Counted from the first letter of the stretch, positions 49,162 to 59,940 are shown. The stretch: DNA of 64,000 nucleotides from DATHSY01 sp046729855 (GCA_046729855.1 JBKPHM010000047.1:89066-153065); one strand, 5' to 3'. Numbers and translations: made by a program. Notes: a model not told the origin generated them from the letters alone.

Positions 49162-51345
49162 TCAGCCTGCCTTGCGGAGCGGCGCGTACGCGAGGAGCAC
49201 GCGTTTCTGGCCGACGTCCTCGAACACGATGGTGGCCTCCGCGTCGCCGCCCGACCCGCTCACCGTGAGCACCACGCCCTCGCCCCACTTGTCGTGCACG
49301 ACCGTGTCGCCGGCGGCCACGTCGACGCGAGGGCGCGTGTTCCGCTCGATCGCCTGCCGGAGCGTGGACGCGCCCTCCGGCGCGGCCGCGATCTCGTCCT
49401 CCTCGATGGCGCGCAGCAGGTCGCTCGGGATCTCGCCGAGGAAGCGTGACGGCGGATTGTACGAGGTGGTCCCGAAGAGCGATCGAGACCAGGCATAGGT
49501 GAGGTACAGGCGTTCGCGCGCCCGCGTGATGCCGACGTACGCGAGCCGCCGCTCCTCCTCGAGCTGCGCAGAGTCCCCCATCGACCGGTAATGCGGGAAA
49601 ACGCCGTCCTCCATCCCGATCATGAACACGACGGGGAACTCGAGGCCCTTCGCGTTGTGGAGCGTCATCAACGTGACGCTCGAGGCCGCTTCCTCGTACT
49701 CGTCCTGCTCGCTCACCAGGGCCACCTGCTCGAGGAACCCGTCGAGCCCCTCGTCGGAACGGGCCTCGAACTCGGCCGCGACGCCCGAGAGCTCGCGCAG
49801 GTTCTCGATCCGCCCCTGCGCCTCGATCGTCCGCTCGCTCTCCAGCTCGAGCAGGTACCCGGACTCGAGCGCCGCGGCGTCGACCATTCGAGCTGGGCCG
49901 GCGCCCGAGTCGAGCGCCTGCCGCAACCGGTCCATCACCTGCACGAACCCGAACACCGCGCCCTTGGCCCGCGACCCGAGAGTTCCGATCTCGTCCGCCC
50001 GTCGGCACGCCTCGAGGAAGGGCAGCTCCATGTCACGCGCGAACGACTCGAGGGCAGCGACGGTCGCCTCGCCGATCCCGCGCTTGGGCGTGTTGATCAC
50101 GCGCCGCGCGCTGATCACGTCTTGCGGGTTGAGCAGCAGCCGCAGGTACGCGAGGACGTCCTTGATCTCCTTGCGCTGGTAGAACCGAACGCCGCCGACG
50201 ACCTTGTACGGCAGACCGGTTCGCATGAAGACGTCCTCGAGCACCCGGGACTGGGCGTTGGTTCGGTAGAACACGGCGACGTCCGCGTACCGGTGCCCCT
50301 CGTCCTCGACGAGGCGGTGGATCTCCTCGGCGACGAACAGCGCCTCCTCGTGCTCGTTGTCGGCACGGAAGCGAACGGCGAGCTCACCGCTGGCGGTCTC
50401 CGTCCACAGCGACTTCGGCTTGCGCTGGATGTTGTGCTCGATCAACGCGTTCGCGATCGACAGGATGTTCTGCGTGGAGCGGTAGTTCTGCTCCATGAGG
50501 AAGACCTGCGCGTCAGGGTAGTCGCGCTCGAAGTCGAGCAGGTTCTGGATCGTCGCGCCACGCCACGAGTACACGCCCTGGTCGGCATCGCCCACGACGC
50601 AGATGTTCCGGTACTTCGCGGCGAGCAGGTTGACCAGCTGGTACTGCGCTCGGTTCGTGTCCTGGTACTCGTCGATCAGGATGTATCGGAACCGTTCCTG
50701 GTAGTGCTCGAGCACGCGCGGGTTGTCCCGGAACAACGTGACCGTCTGGGCGATCAGGTCGTCGAAGTCGAGCGCCCCGGCGGCCTTCTTGCGACGTTCG
50801 TACTCGACGTAGGTCTTCGCGATCGTCTGCTCGTAGACGTTGCCGGCACCGTTCGAGTACTCCTCGGCCGAGATCACGTGATCCTTCGCCCTGCCGATCG
50901 CGGTTGCCATCGCCCGGGGCGGAAACCGCTTGACGTCCACGTTGAGGTCCTTCAGGACGCCGGCGATCAGCCGCTCGGTGTCGCCCTCGTCGTAGATCGT
51001 GAAGCTGGACGGTAGCCCGAGCCGGTCGTGCTCGCGGCGGAGGATGCGGGCGCAGGCTGCGTGGAACGTGAGGATCCACATCCCGCGAGCCACGCGTTGG
51101 CCGAGCAGTTGCTCGACACGATCCGCCATCTCGCGGGCGGCCTTGTTCGTGAACGTGATCGCGAGCAACGCGTACGGCGAGACCTCATGCTCGCGGATCA
51201 GGTGGGCGATCCTGTGGGTCAGCGCGCGCGTCTTCCCCGAGCCCGCGCCCGCGACGATCAGCACCGGACCCTCGGTGTGCAGCACGGCCTGACGCTGCAC
51301 CGGGTTCAGCGACAGGAGCAGGGGGGCTACAGACACCTCGGACAT
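49162..51345 (-). CDS. pcrA: UvrD/PcrA-type DNA helicase
   Basis: 727 residues from the ATG at 51345, which is 7 nt after a TAGGAT box; an upstream in-frame start adds 19 residues without homology. SF1A helicase motifs: Q motif LNPVQRQAVLHTEGPVLIVA (20 residues), Walker A AGAGSGKT (about 33-40), TFTNKAAREM (Ia), ILIDEYQDTNRAQYQLVNLL (20 residues, II), GDADQGVYSWRGA (III), LEQNYRST-type IV (LMEQNYRSTQNIL), VTLMTLHNAKGLEFPVVFMI (20 residues, V) and YVGITRARERLYL (VI). C-terminal Tudor-like segment DTVVHDKWGEGVVL matches PcrA. 3'-5' helicase for repair and RNA polymerase-linked tasks. Confidence 0.93.
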   Translation of the reverse strand: MSEVSVAPLLLSLNPVQRQAVLHTEGPVLIVAGAGSGKTRALTHRIAHLIREHEVSPYALLAITFTNKAAREMADRVEQLLGQRVARGMWILTFHAACARILRREHDRLGLPSSFTIYDEGDTERLIAGVLKDLNVDVKRFPPRAMATAIGRAKDHVISAEEYSNGAGNVYEQTIAKTYVEYERRKKAAGALDFDDLIAQTVTLFRDNPRVLEHYQERFRYILIDEYQDTNRAQYQLVNLLAAKYRNICVVGDADQGVYSWRGATIQNLLDFERDYPDAQVFLMEQNYRSTQNILSIANALIEHNIQRKPKSLWTETASGELAVRFRADNEHEEALFVAEEIHRLVEDEGHRYADVAVFYRTNAQSRVLEDVFMRTGLPYKVVGGVRFYQRKEIKDVLAYLRLLLNPQDVISARRVINTPKRGIGEATVAALESFARDMELPFLEACRRADEIGTLGSRAKGAVFGFVQVMDRLRQALDSGAGPARMVDAAALESGYLLELESERTIEAQGRIENLRELSGVAAEFEARSDEGLDGFLEQVALVSEQDEYEEAASSVTLMTLHNAKGLEFPVVFMIGMEDGVFPHYRSMGDSAQLEEERRLAYVGITRARERLYLTYAWSRSLFGTTSYNPPSRFLGEIPSDLLRAIEEDEIAAAPEGASTLRQAIERNTRPRVDVAAGDTVVHDKWGEGVVLTVSGSGGDAEATIVFEDVGQKRVLLAYAPLRKAG

Positions 51346-51410
51346 CACCCGTATCCTAGGCGCGCCTCGGACGCCCGAACGCGCCAGGCGAACCTGGCAC
51401 ACTTTGGCGC
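51346..51410. promoter_or_regulatory. divergent promoter region of pcrA and sortase
   Basis: TAGGAT (reverse, 51353-51358) is 7 nt before the pcrA ATG and fixes that start. CACACT (forward, 51398-51403) is 7 nt before the sortase ATG and is a weaker match. Confidence 0.45.
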
Positions 51411-52070
51411 ATGGCCGGTGTGCAGGTCGACGCTCCCGCGTTCCGCCGTCCGGCTCGCGGCCGCGGGCGCCTGCGCCTGGTGCTTCGGACCGTCGGGATC
51501 GTCTGCATCCTGGCGGCGTTCGCGATCGGCGGCTACGTCGCGTGGCAGCAGTTCGGGACGTCGCTCACCACCAAGCGGTGGCAGTCGGATCTTCGTCCGG
51601 GGTTCGAGCGACGCGTCCATGAGCAGCCGGTCGCGGCGCCGCCGGCCGTGGCGAAGGTCCCGGGCGACGCCGTCGCGATCATCCGGATCCCGCGGATCGA
51701 ACTCGACATGGTGGTCGTCGAGGGGACGGACACCGAGTCCCTGAAAAAGGGCCCGGGACACTACGAGGACTCGGTCTACCCCTGGGAGCACGACGGCAAG
51801 GTGGCGATCGCGGGTCACCGGACGACCTACGGGGCACCGTTCTTCTCGCTCGACAGACTGCGACGCGGAGACACGATCGTGCTCGCGACCGAGTACGGCA
51901 CGTTCGACTACGAGGTGACCGGCCTCGCGATCACACCGCCGAGCGGCCTGTTGCCGTCGGGCGACTCGGTGCTCGACCCGACCACGCGACCGACGCTCGT
52001 CCTGACCACGTGCAACCCGCGGTACTCGGCAGCGCAACGCCTGGTCGTCTTCGCCCGGCGCGTTGAGTAG
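51411..52070 (+). CDS. class E sortase
   Basis: 219 residues. N-terminal membrane anchor LRLVLRTVGIVCILAAFAIG (20 residues, about 21-40) precedes the sortase barrel. Catalytic residues are visible: His in VAIAGHRTTYGAPFFSLDRL (20 residues, about 132-151), Cys in LVLTTCNPRYSAAQRLVVFA (20 residues, about 195-214) and the Arg in the same segment. IPRIELDMVVVEGTD at the front is typical. Class E sortases join LAxTG-type proteins to peptidoglycan. I see no LPxTG/LAxTG substrate in the window, so its targets lie elsewhere. Divergent from pcrA. Confidence 0.87.
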   Translation: MAGVQVDAPAFRRPARGRGRLRLVLRTVGIVCILAAFAIGGYVAWQQFGTSLTTKRWQSDLRPGFERRVHEQPVAAPPAVAKVPGDAVAIIRIPRIELDMVVVEGTDTESLKKGPGHYEDSVYPWEHDGKVAIAGHRTTYGAPFFSLDRLRRGDTIVLATEYGTFDYEVTGLAITPPSGLLPSGDSVLDPTTRPTLVLTTCNPRYSAAQRLVVFARRVE

Positions 52071-52085
52071 CGCTGCCTGTCGGAC

Positions 52086-53633
<1,548 letters not shown>

Positions 53634-53637
53634 CGCC

Positions 53638-54801
53638 TCAGTGCCCCATCCCCACGCGCTGCTCTGTCTGGTAGGTCTTGCCCTCCGTCTTGATCGACGG
53701 GGCGACCACCAGCTCGGCCTTCTGGAACTCGCGGGTCGTGGCGTAGCCCGTCGTCGCCATAGACGTCGCGAGCGCGCCGAACAGGTTGAACGTCCCATCG
53801 TTCTCGTGCGCCGGCCCGACGAGGATCTCCTCGAGCGAGGCGACCTGCTTCGTCTTCACGCGAGCCCCGCGCGGCAGCGTGGGATGGAACGTCGCCATCC
53901 CCCAGTGATAGCCGCGGCCCGGCGCCTCGTACGCGCGTGTGAGCGGCGAGCCGATCATCACCGCGTCGGCGCCGCACGCGATCGCCTTGGCGATGTCGCC
54001 GCCGGTGCGCATCCCGCCGTCCCCGATCACGTGGCAGTAGCGCCCGGTCTCGCGCAGGTGCTCCCCGCGCGCCGCGGCCGCGTCCGCGATCGCCGTCGCC
54101 TGCGGCACGCCGACGCCGATCACGCCGCGGGTGGTGCATGCGTTGCCCGGACCCACGCCGACGAGCACGCCGACGGCGCCCGTCCGCATCAGGTGGAGCG
54201 CGGCCTGGTACGACGCGCACCCGCCGACGATCACCGGCAGGTCGAACGTCCGGATGAACTCCTTGAGGTTGAGTGGCTCGCTGCGCGTCGACACGTGCTC
54301 CGCCGACACCACGGTCCCCTGGATCACGAGCATGTCGAGCTCCGCCTCGAGGACCAGGTGCTGGTACCCGGCGACCCGCTGCGGCGTGAGGGACGCGGCC
54401 GCGACGACGCCGGCGTCCTTGATCTCGCGGATCCGGCGCACGATCAGCTCGTCCTTGATCGGCTCCCGGTAGATCTCCTGCATCCGGCGCGTCGCCTTGT
54501 CGTCGGAGAGCGACGCGATCTCCTCGAACACCGGATCGGGGTCCTCGTACCGGGTCTGGACGCCCTCGAGGTTGAGCACGGCCAGCCCGCCCAGGCGGCC
54601 GATCCGGATGGCCGTCGCCGGCGACACCGCCGCGTCCATCGCCGCGGCCATCATCGGCAGGTCGAGCCGGAATGCGTCGATCTCCCACGAGATGTCCACG
54701 TCGTCGGGGTCACGTGTACGACGGGACGGGACGATCGCCACCTCGTCGAACCCGTACGCCCGCCTGGCCGACCTCCCGATCCCGATCTCAACGTCTGCCA
54801 T
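53638..54801 (-). CDS. GuaB3-type IMP dehydrogenase-family protein
   Basis: 387 residues. It has the IMPDH TIM barrel without CBS domains: ARRAYGFDEVAIVPSRRTRD (20 residues), LDLPMMAAAMDAAVSPATAI (20 residues), the Cys loop VGVGPGNACTTRGVIGVGVP (20 residues, about 215-234) with the catalytic Cys in ACTTRG, and CHVIGDGGMRTGGDIAKAI with the phosphate loop. The flap region is short, as in GuaB3 proteins, which are widespread in actinobacteria. It likely oxidises IMP to XMP or acts as a GMP-reductase-like/regulatory form; the guaA neighbour favours IMP dehydrogenase. ATG is 7 nt after TAGCTT. Confidence 0.88.
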   Translation of the reverse strand: MADVEIGIGRSARRAYGFDEVAIVPSRRTRDPDDVDISWEIDAFRLDLPMMAAAMDAAVSPATAIRIGRLGGLAVLNLEGVQTRYEDPDPVFEEIASLSDDKATRRMQEIYREPIKDELIVRRIREIKDAGVVAAASLTPQRVAGYQHLVLEAELDMLVIQGTVVSAEHVSTRSEPLNLKEFIRTFDLPVIVGGCASYQAALHLMRTGAVGVLVGVGPGNACTTRGVIGVGVPQATAIADAAAARGEHLRETGRYCHVIGDGGMRTGGDIAKAIACGADAVMIGSPLTRAYEAPGRGYHWGMATFHPTLPRGARVKTKQVASLEEILVGPAHENDGTFNLFGALATSMATTGYATTREFQKAELVVAPSIKTEGKTYQTEQRVGMGH

Positions 54802-54808
54802 GCAGGGA

Positions 54809-54814
54809 AAGCTA
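54809..54814 (-). promoter_or_regulatory. -10 element TAGCTT, leaderless-type
   Basis: TAGCTT (reverse strand) is 7 nt upstream of the guaB3 ATG. It is the likely promoter of guaB3-guaA. Confidence 0.5.
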
Positions 54815-54915
54815 CCAGCACCGTCGTGCCCGAAGGCGATGTTCGCTGCCCGGTTGTCCGGGTTATCGTGCCCGTGGAACCATGACCCGTCATCCGAGGG
54901 CTCTCTGGGGGGACG

Positions 54916-55785
54916 ATGGCAGACGCACCTGAGCTCAAGCGAGGATTGCTGGGCTACCGCAGGAACGACGTCCAGGCGGTCCTGGCCGACCGCGAGCGAA
55001 TGTTCGTGGGCGTCTCCGAGGAGGCCCGCGAGGCCGAAGAGCGTCTCGCGACCACGGGCCGTAAGCTGGACGAGCTGAGGGCCCAGCTCTACGCGGCGCG
55101 CGGGGAGCTCGAGGCGCGAACGTCGGAGCTCGGGTCGACGCAGGCTCGGGTCGGACAGCTCGAGGCCGCTCTCGAGACGGCGACCTCGCAGCTCGCCGAG
55201 CACAGCCAGCGTGCGCGCGACGCCGAGCAGCGGCTGCACGCCCACGAGACGTCGCTCTTCGAGCGGATCGCCGCGTTGGAGGCCGAACTGGACGAGGCGC
55301 GGGCGACCCCCGTGGCGCGTGTCGGCGAGCTGACCGCCGTCCTCGACGCCACGCGCGACGCCGTCGAGCGGATCATGGCCGGCGCTCGCCGCTCTGCCGA
55401 GGACCAGCTCGCGGACGTGCAACGGACGCGCGAGGAGCTGCGGTCCGAGATCGAGCGAGCATCGGCATGGCACGATCACGTGGCGCCGCTGATCGACGTG
55501 CTCCGCGGGGAGATCGGCCGCGCGCAGGCCCAGGTCATGCAGGTAGGCGCCCGCGTCGGCGAGGCCCTGCGCCCGATGACGGAGGCGATCGCGACGCTCG
55601 AGCGTAACCTCGATGACCTCGAGCGTGCGGCCGGCGGCAGCGCCAACCAGAACGAACGGTCGGCCGACCGAGTGGATCTGGTGTCGCACGAGCGCGACCA
55701 GGCAGGCGCCTCAACGGCCGAGGCCGCTCAGCCGGCGGTTCCCGAAGGACCGCCGGCGAGGGAGGCAGGCGAGGGCTGGCGCTAA
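54916..55785 (+). CDS. DivIVA-like coiled-coil protein
   Basis: 289 residues. The N-terminal 20 or so (LKRGLLGYRRNDVQAVLADR, 20 residues at 7-26) resemble the DivIVA membrane-binding motif in which GYR-x-x-V precedes a helix. The rest to about 235 is a long coiled coil rich in Glu/Ala/Arg/Leu with few prolines, and the last 50 residues are a disordered Ala/Glu/Pro tail. DivIVA-type proteins mark curved membrane, poles or septa and organise wall growth in actinobacteria. No enzyme motif. Divergent from guaB3. The match to DivIVA is short, so it could be another coiled-coil structural protein. Confidence 0.65.
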   Translation: MADAPELKRGLLGYRRNDVQAVLADRERMFVGVSEEAREAEERLATTGRKLDELRAQLYAARGELEARTSELGSTQARVGQLEAALETATSQLAEHSQRARDAEQRLHAHETSLFERIAALEAELDEARATPVARVGELTAVLDATRDAVERIMAGARRSAEDQLADVQRTREELRSEIERASAWHDHVAPLIDVLRGEIGRAQAQVMQVGARVGEALRPMTEAIATLERNLDDLERAAGGSANQNERSADRVDLVSHERDQAGASTAEAAQPAVPEGPPAREAGEGWR

Positions 55786-55858
55786 CGGCGTCGGGTCCCG
55801 GGGTCAAGCCGTTCCGCGGGTGCGCCGATGGACGGGGGTCACCGCTGGACACACCAGC

Positions 55859-56935
55859 ATGGCCGACCACACCACGATGGACCACGACGTAGACGCCGCC
55901 TCCCGAACGCAACGAGCCGTCGCCGCGCCCGGATGGGTCACGCCTGTCGAGGCGTCGTTCCTCGCGCGCGTGCCGTTGGACGACGTTCGCACGTGGGTCG
56001 AGAGTGGGCGCGTCGAACAGCGACCGGTCGGACGCCGCGCCGCGATCCTGGTGCGGACGATCGACGTGATGGACGAGGCGGAGCGCCGCGCCCAGCGCAG
56101 GCCAACACAGGATTCGACACCGCGACGTATACCGGCCCGGCCGCCCGTGGAGGCGCTCCCGGAACGCCGACGCACCCGCGCCGGGCATCGCCGCCGGTTC
56201 CGGACGGGGCGCGTCGTCCTGGCGATGGTGGCCGTGCTCGCCGTCGTGGGCGGCGCCGTCGTCGCGGTCCTCGGTCCCGGCTGGATCGAGACCGACCGGA
56301 GCCCGCGGACGGACGTCCCCGCGCCGGCGGGCGGCGAGCTCGTATCGGTCTCGGAGGAGGTCGTGGGCCGCGACCCATTCGCGTCGCCGTTCGGCGGCGA
56401 GGGAGCCGGAGAGGTCGTCGTCAAGCCGCCGGTCGCGATCCGCCACGGTTCGAGCCTTTCGGCGGCCGCGATCGTGGTGAACCAGAGCCGACACGAGCCA
56501 CTGCCACCGACGCAGCTGGTGTTCGTCGCGCACGACGCGACCGGCGAGGTCGTCGGGCGGCACGCCGCGGTGGTGTCGCTGGATCCGGCGCGCAGCACCA
56601 CCGTGGTCGCGGAGCGGATCGACGTGGGCGATGCAGGGCCCGTGACGATCGAGGCCAAGCTCATGGACCGATCGGTCGCGCGCGCGCGATCCACTCGAGA
56701 GCCGGAGGTCCGGATCGTCGACGTCCGGTCGATGTCCGACGGGCGCTCTGTCACCGGCCGCGTGGACGTGCGCACATCGGGCCCCGGGGTCCGGATCGGG
56801 TGCGCGCTGTTCGACGGCGAGGGCGAGCTCGCCGCGGTCGGGTTCGCGACGCTCCGCGGGCGGGAGCGGTCCTTCAGGATCGCGACCCGGCCCGTACGGT
56901 CGGGCCCGTACGACGCGTCCTGCTTCGCCGGTTAG
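55859..56935 (+). CDS. bitopic membrane protein with excisionase-like N-terminus
   Basis: 358 residues from the ATG at 55859. Residues 20-65 (WVTPVEASFLARVPLDDVRT, 20 residues; then WVESGRVEQRPVGRRAAILV, 20 residues) look like a winged helix of the excisionase/MerR type used to read a short DNA or as a protein module. A basic linker precedes one membrane span, VVLAMVAVLAVVGGAVVAVL (20 residues, about 121-140). The extracytoplasmic part has a beta-rich domain (SLSAAAIVVNQSRHEPLPPT, 20 residues; GPVTIEAKLMDRSVARARST, 20 residues) with one Cys pair near the end. No known family. Its 3' end overlaps the convergent cysC by 4 bp. Confidence 0.6.
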   Translation: MADHTTMDHDVDAASRTQRAVAAPGWVTPVEASFLARVPLDDVRTWVESGRVEQRPVGRRAAILVRTIDVMDEAERRAQRRPTQDSTPRRIPARPPVEALPERRRTRAGHRRRFRTGRVVLAMVAVLAVVGGAVVAVLGPGWIETDRSPRTDVPAPAGGELVSVSEEVVGRDPFASPFGGEGAGEVVVKPPVAIRHGSSLSAAAIVVNQSRHEPLPPTQLVFVAHDATGEVVGRHAAVVSLDPARSTTVVAERIDVGDAGPVTIEAKLMDRSVARARSTREPEVRIVDVRSMSDGRSVTGRVDVRTSGPGVRIGCALFDGEGELAAVGFATLRGRERSFRIATRPVRSGPYDASCFAG

Positions 56936-57567
56936 CGGCCCTGCGCCACATGACCCGCGTCCGTTACGCGCAGATCCGTCAGGCCTGAGTGGACGCGGTC
57001 GCCCTCGACGAACGGCGTCGGATCTTCGATGTAGCCGAGGTCGGCGAGGGTACCGAGCACCTTGCGCAGCGACTCCTCCGGCGTCTCGACCATCGTGTCG
57101 AGCATGAGCTCCGGCTCGTCCGGCGGCTCGTACGGGTCGTCGACGCCCGTGAACCCGGTGATCTCCCCGGCGAGCGCCTTCTTGTATAAACCCTTGGGGT
57201 CGCGGTTCGTCGCGAGCTCCTCGAGGGTCGCGTGGACGTACACCTCGACGAACGCGCCGATCTTGGCCCGCACCTCGTCGCGGATCGCCTTGTACGGGGA
57301 GATCGGGCAGCAGATCGTGGCGACGCCGTTGCGCGTCAGCAGGTCCGCGACGAACCCGATCCGGCGGATGTTCGTGTCCCGGTCCTCCTTCGAGAACCCG
57401 AGACCCTTGCTCAGATTCTGCCTCACCACGTCGCCGTCGAGGATCTCGACCTTCATCTGCCGCGCCCGGAGCTCGTGGTACAGCATCTCGGCGATCGTCG
57501 ACTTCCCCGCTCCCGAGAGGCCGGTGAACCAGACCGTGAAGCCCCTCTGCTCCGAATGGTGGGTCAC
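56932..57567 (-). CDS. cysC: adenylylsulfate (APS) kinase
   Basis: 211 residues, full-length for a single-domain CysC. It phosphorylates APS to PAPS. P-loop GLSGAGKST (about 16-24), DGDVVRQNLSKGLGFSKEDR (20 residues, about 44-63) with the APS-binding Arg/Asn, and DTNIRRIGFVA; then FVEVYVHATLEELATNRDPK (20 residues) and GLYKKALAGEITGFTGVDDP (20 residues, about 147-166) with the Lys and Asp of the lid. GTG start overlaps the stop of the phosphodiesterase-like gene (GTGA). No ATP sulfurylase (cysD/cysN) is visible, so PAPS is probably for sulfation or another pathway. Confidence 0.92.
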   Translation of the reverse strand: MTHHSEQRGFTVWFTGLSGAGKSTIAEMLYHELRARQMKVEILDGDVVRQNLSKGLGFSKEDRDTNIRRIGFVADLLTRNGVATICCPISPYKAIRDEVRAKIGAFVEVYVHATLEELATNRDPKGLYKKALAGEITGFTGVDDPYEPPDEPELMLDTMVETPEESLRKVLGTLADLGYIEDPTPFVEGDRVHSGLTDLRVTDAGHVAQGR

Positions 57568-58967
57568 AGGAAGCTCTTTCCGACGGCGCCCTCGGGCGCG
57601 TCGATGCCGTACAGCGACAGGATCGACGGTCCCACGTCCACGAGCCGGAGCCCGTCGACCTGCCCGGTGCGCTGCCCGGGCACGTTCGACAACGCGAACA
57701 CCCCCGCCCGGTCGTGGTTGGCGCCGTCGGGGCCCGTGTCGTTCTCATAGGTGTAGATCGACGGGTTGCCGACCGAGCCCACCGAGCGCCACTCGAGGTC
57801 GCCGAAGTAGACGATCAGGTCGGGCGCGACGCCCCGGACGTCCGGATAGACGTCCTGTGGCCTGAACACCTTGGTGCCGAGCCGCTGACCGTCCGGGCCC
57901 GGCGCCGCCTCGAGCTTGGCGATCAGCTCGTCGCGAACGTCCTCGTACCGCGACGGCTCGACGACGCCCTGCGGCTCACGGTCCCTCACGTTCAGGAACA
58001 GTCGGCCGTAGTACCCACCGTCGCCCCAGGCGACCGTGCGGCCCCAGTCGATCGGCGCCTTGGCGATCGGCGTCGGGCCGGCGAGCGGCTCGCTCATCGC
58101 GAGGTAGCCCTCCCGCATCAACCAGTCGTTGAAGCACAGGCCGCCCATCATTGGCCGCGCGCCGTGGTCGCTCATCACGATCGTGATCGCGTCCTCGGGG
58201 ATCACCTCGAGGAGCGCGCCCACCTCCTTGTCGAGGAACCGGTAGTAGCCCTGGAACGCCGTCTCGAACGGGTTGCCCGGTTCGTACAGCGGATGGCGCG
58301 GGTCGAAGTGCTGCCAGAACACGTGATGGAGCCGGTCCGGTCCCATCTCGACCATCATGAAGTAGTCCCACGGCTTGTTCCTGATCAGCCTTCGCGCCAG
58401 CTGGAACCGGCGCTCGGTCATCGCGAACACCTGCTGGAGGACGAACTCCATCCCCTGCTCGCGGAAGTTCGGGATGTCGAAGATGTACCGCCCCGGTCCA
58501 CCGAGCTCCTCCTCGATCTCGGCCTCGAGCTCGCTCGGCGACGCGAAGCTCTTGGCCGACGGCGGCGTCAGGAAGCATCCGACGCGCCAGCCCTCGATCG
58601 GCTTGGGCGGGTACGAGGGCGGCACGCCGATCAACAACGACCTCATCCCGCGCCTGCCCAGCTCGTCCCAGACGGTCGGCTCCCTCACGGCGTCGGCCGT
58701 CGCGATCGACAGGCCCTCGTACGTGTTGTCCTTACGGTTGCGGAACCCGTAGATGCCGAGCTGCCCCGGCGTCTTGCCGGTCATCGCGCACGCCCACGCG
58801 GGCACGGTGATCGGCGGCGTGATGCTGGCGAGGTCGCCGTACATTCCGCCGTCGATGAGCTTGAGGATGTTCGGCACCTCGTCGGCGAGGTCGCGGAACA
58901 GGAGCTGGGGGGTCCCGCAGTCCAGCCCGATCACCGCCACCCTCGGGGCGTTGCTGCTCGCTGTCAT
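57564..58967 (-). CDS. alkaline phosphatase-superfamily phosphodiesterase/nucleotide pyrophosphatase
   Basis: 467 residues, cytoplasmic (no signal peptide). It has the AP-superfamily core: VIGLDCGTPQ (about 13-22) with the metal Asp, the nucleophile segment ITPPITVPAWACAMTGKTPG (20 residues, about 47-66) with Thr and TG, YGFRN, ITIVMSDHGARPMMGGLCFN (20 residues; metal Asp/His near 272-274), and GANHDRAGVFALS with the last His. The pattern is that of type I phosphodiesterases/NPP-like enzymes acting on nucleotides, phosphonates or phospho-sugars. Translational coupling with cysC suggests it works on an adenylyl-type or sulfated nucleotide, which is inference. Confidence 0.82.
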   Translation of the reverse strand: MTASSNAPRVAVIGLDCGTPQLLFRDLADEVPNILKLIDGGMYGDLASITPPITVPAWACAMTGKTPGQLGIYGFRNRKDNTYEGLSIATADAVREPTVWDELGRRGMRSLLIGVPPSYPPKPIEGWRVGCFLTPPSAKSFASPSELEAEIEEELGGPGRYIFDIPNFREQGMEFVLQQVFAMTERRFQLARRLIRNKPWDYFMMVEMGPDRLHHVFWQHFDPRHPLYEPGNPFETAFQGYYRFLDKEVGALLEVIPEDAITIVMSDHGARPMMGGLCFNDWLMREGYLAMSEPLAGPTPIAKAPIDWGRTVAWGDGGYYGRLFLNVRDREPQGVVEPSRYEDVRDELIAKLEAAPGPDGQRLGTKVFRPQDVYPDVRGVAPDLIVYFGDLEWRSVGSVGNPSIYTYENDTGPDGANHDRAGVFALSNVPGQRTGQVDGLRLVDVGPSILSLYGIDAPEGAVGKSFL

Positions 58968-59256
58968 GTCTGCCTCGCGGGTCGGGGTTCGACGTGAAGC
59001 GGAGCTCGGACGCAGCCGCCCAAGCTCCGAGCAGCCCATCCTAGCAGGCGAGACGGAGCCACCCGACCTGCTGTTCGAAGCGACAGCTCCCGAAGAGGGG
59101 CCGAGAGCTTTCGGCCGTATCGCCATCCCGCCGGTCGCGACTTCCGGTGCGTCGCAAGCCGATCGCGGGCGGGTGTCTGACGCACAGCGAAGCTGTATAA
59201 CTGACGTGTCCACGGATCGGTAGTCACATAGTCGGTCCGCAAGTCCAGGGGAAGAC
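58968..59256. other. 289-bp intergenic region with a possible promoter
   Basis: No gene is visible. TATAAC at 59196-59201 is a possible -10 for the gene at 59257 (about 55 nt leader), and AGGGGAAG at 59247-59254 could be a ribosome site close to the ATG. I see no RNA structure or repeat in the rest. Confidence 0.35.
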
Positions 59257-59940
59257 ATGCGAGCGCCGAATCTCAGAGAGAGAGACATTCTTCCGCACGA
59301 CCGGCTCGACGCCACGCGGTGGGGCTTTCGCCGCTGGCGCTCGCACAGTCTGTACAACCGGTGGCATTGGTGGCGCATCGATGCATCCGCGCGCCTGAAG
59401 CGACAATTCCGCAACGGGATCGCCGGCACGATCGCCTTCGTGGCGTTGCTTGTGGTCGACGTGGTGCTCGTGATCGGGATCCTCGAGCTCGGCCGCGGGC
59501 CCGAGCTCGGCCCCGCGTCCGCCGGCGGGTCGGGGGACGTGCTCGGGGATCCCCTTGGGGGAACGCTCAAGGTCTCAGCATCTCTTCGGCCATTCGTTTG
59601 GCCGGCGCACGCGGCGCCGCACGATGGACGGGATCGCCCGGCTACCGACATGGACAATGCTGGGCCGGCCAACCGCTCTGCGGGCACGCTGACCGCGGAC
59701 GCCCCGTCGGAGAGCAGCGGCTCCACAACCGGGATCAGTGCAGGATCCTCGACCGGTTCGACGGGCTCCGGGGACTCGGCCGGCTCGAGCTCGGGCGGTT
59801 CGACGAGCGGTGGCACCGGCGGTGATTCCGACGGCGGGACCGCCACGGGTGGCGGTGGCGGCGGTGGCGGCGGTGGCGGAGATACGAGTGGGACCGACAC
59901 CGGTGGCGGTTCGGGCGGTGGGGGGGGTGGGGGCGGCTGA
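59257..59940 (+). CDS. membrane-anchored Gly/Ser-rich protein
   Basis: 227 residues. The N-terminus is basic and Trp/His-rich (RWGFRRWRSHSLYNRWHWWR, 20 residues). One membrane span lies at about 54-76 (GIAGTIAFVALLVVDVVLVI, 20 residues). The remainder is extracytoplasmic and low-complexity: Ser/Thr/Gly then nearly pure Gly in two runs at the C-terminus. The Gly runs come from GGT/GGC triplet repeats at about 59852-59936 and are likely to vary between strains. No family is recognised. It precedes a secreted repeat protein by 97 bp, but a 97-bp gap leaves cotranscription open. Confidence 0.55.
   Translation: MRAPNLRERDILPHDRLDATRWGFRRWRSHSLYNRWHWWRIDASARLKRQFRNGIAGTIAFVALLVVDVVLVIGILELGRGPELGPASAGGSGDVLGDPLGGTLKVSASLRPFVWPAHAAPHDGRDRPATDMDNAGPANRSAGTLTADAPSESSGSTTGISAGSSTGSTGSGDSAGSSSGGSTSGGTGGDSDGGTATGGGGGGGGGGGDTSGTDTGGGSGGGGGGGG

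Noticed and set aside
59840..59940. CRISPR-like or tandem DNA repeat
   Set aside because: The repeated GGT/GGC triplets encode the Gly tail of the protein starting at 59257. There are no spacers or palindromic repeat units.
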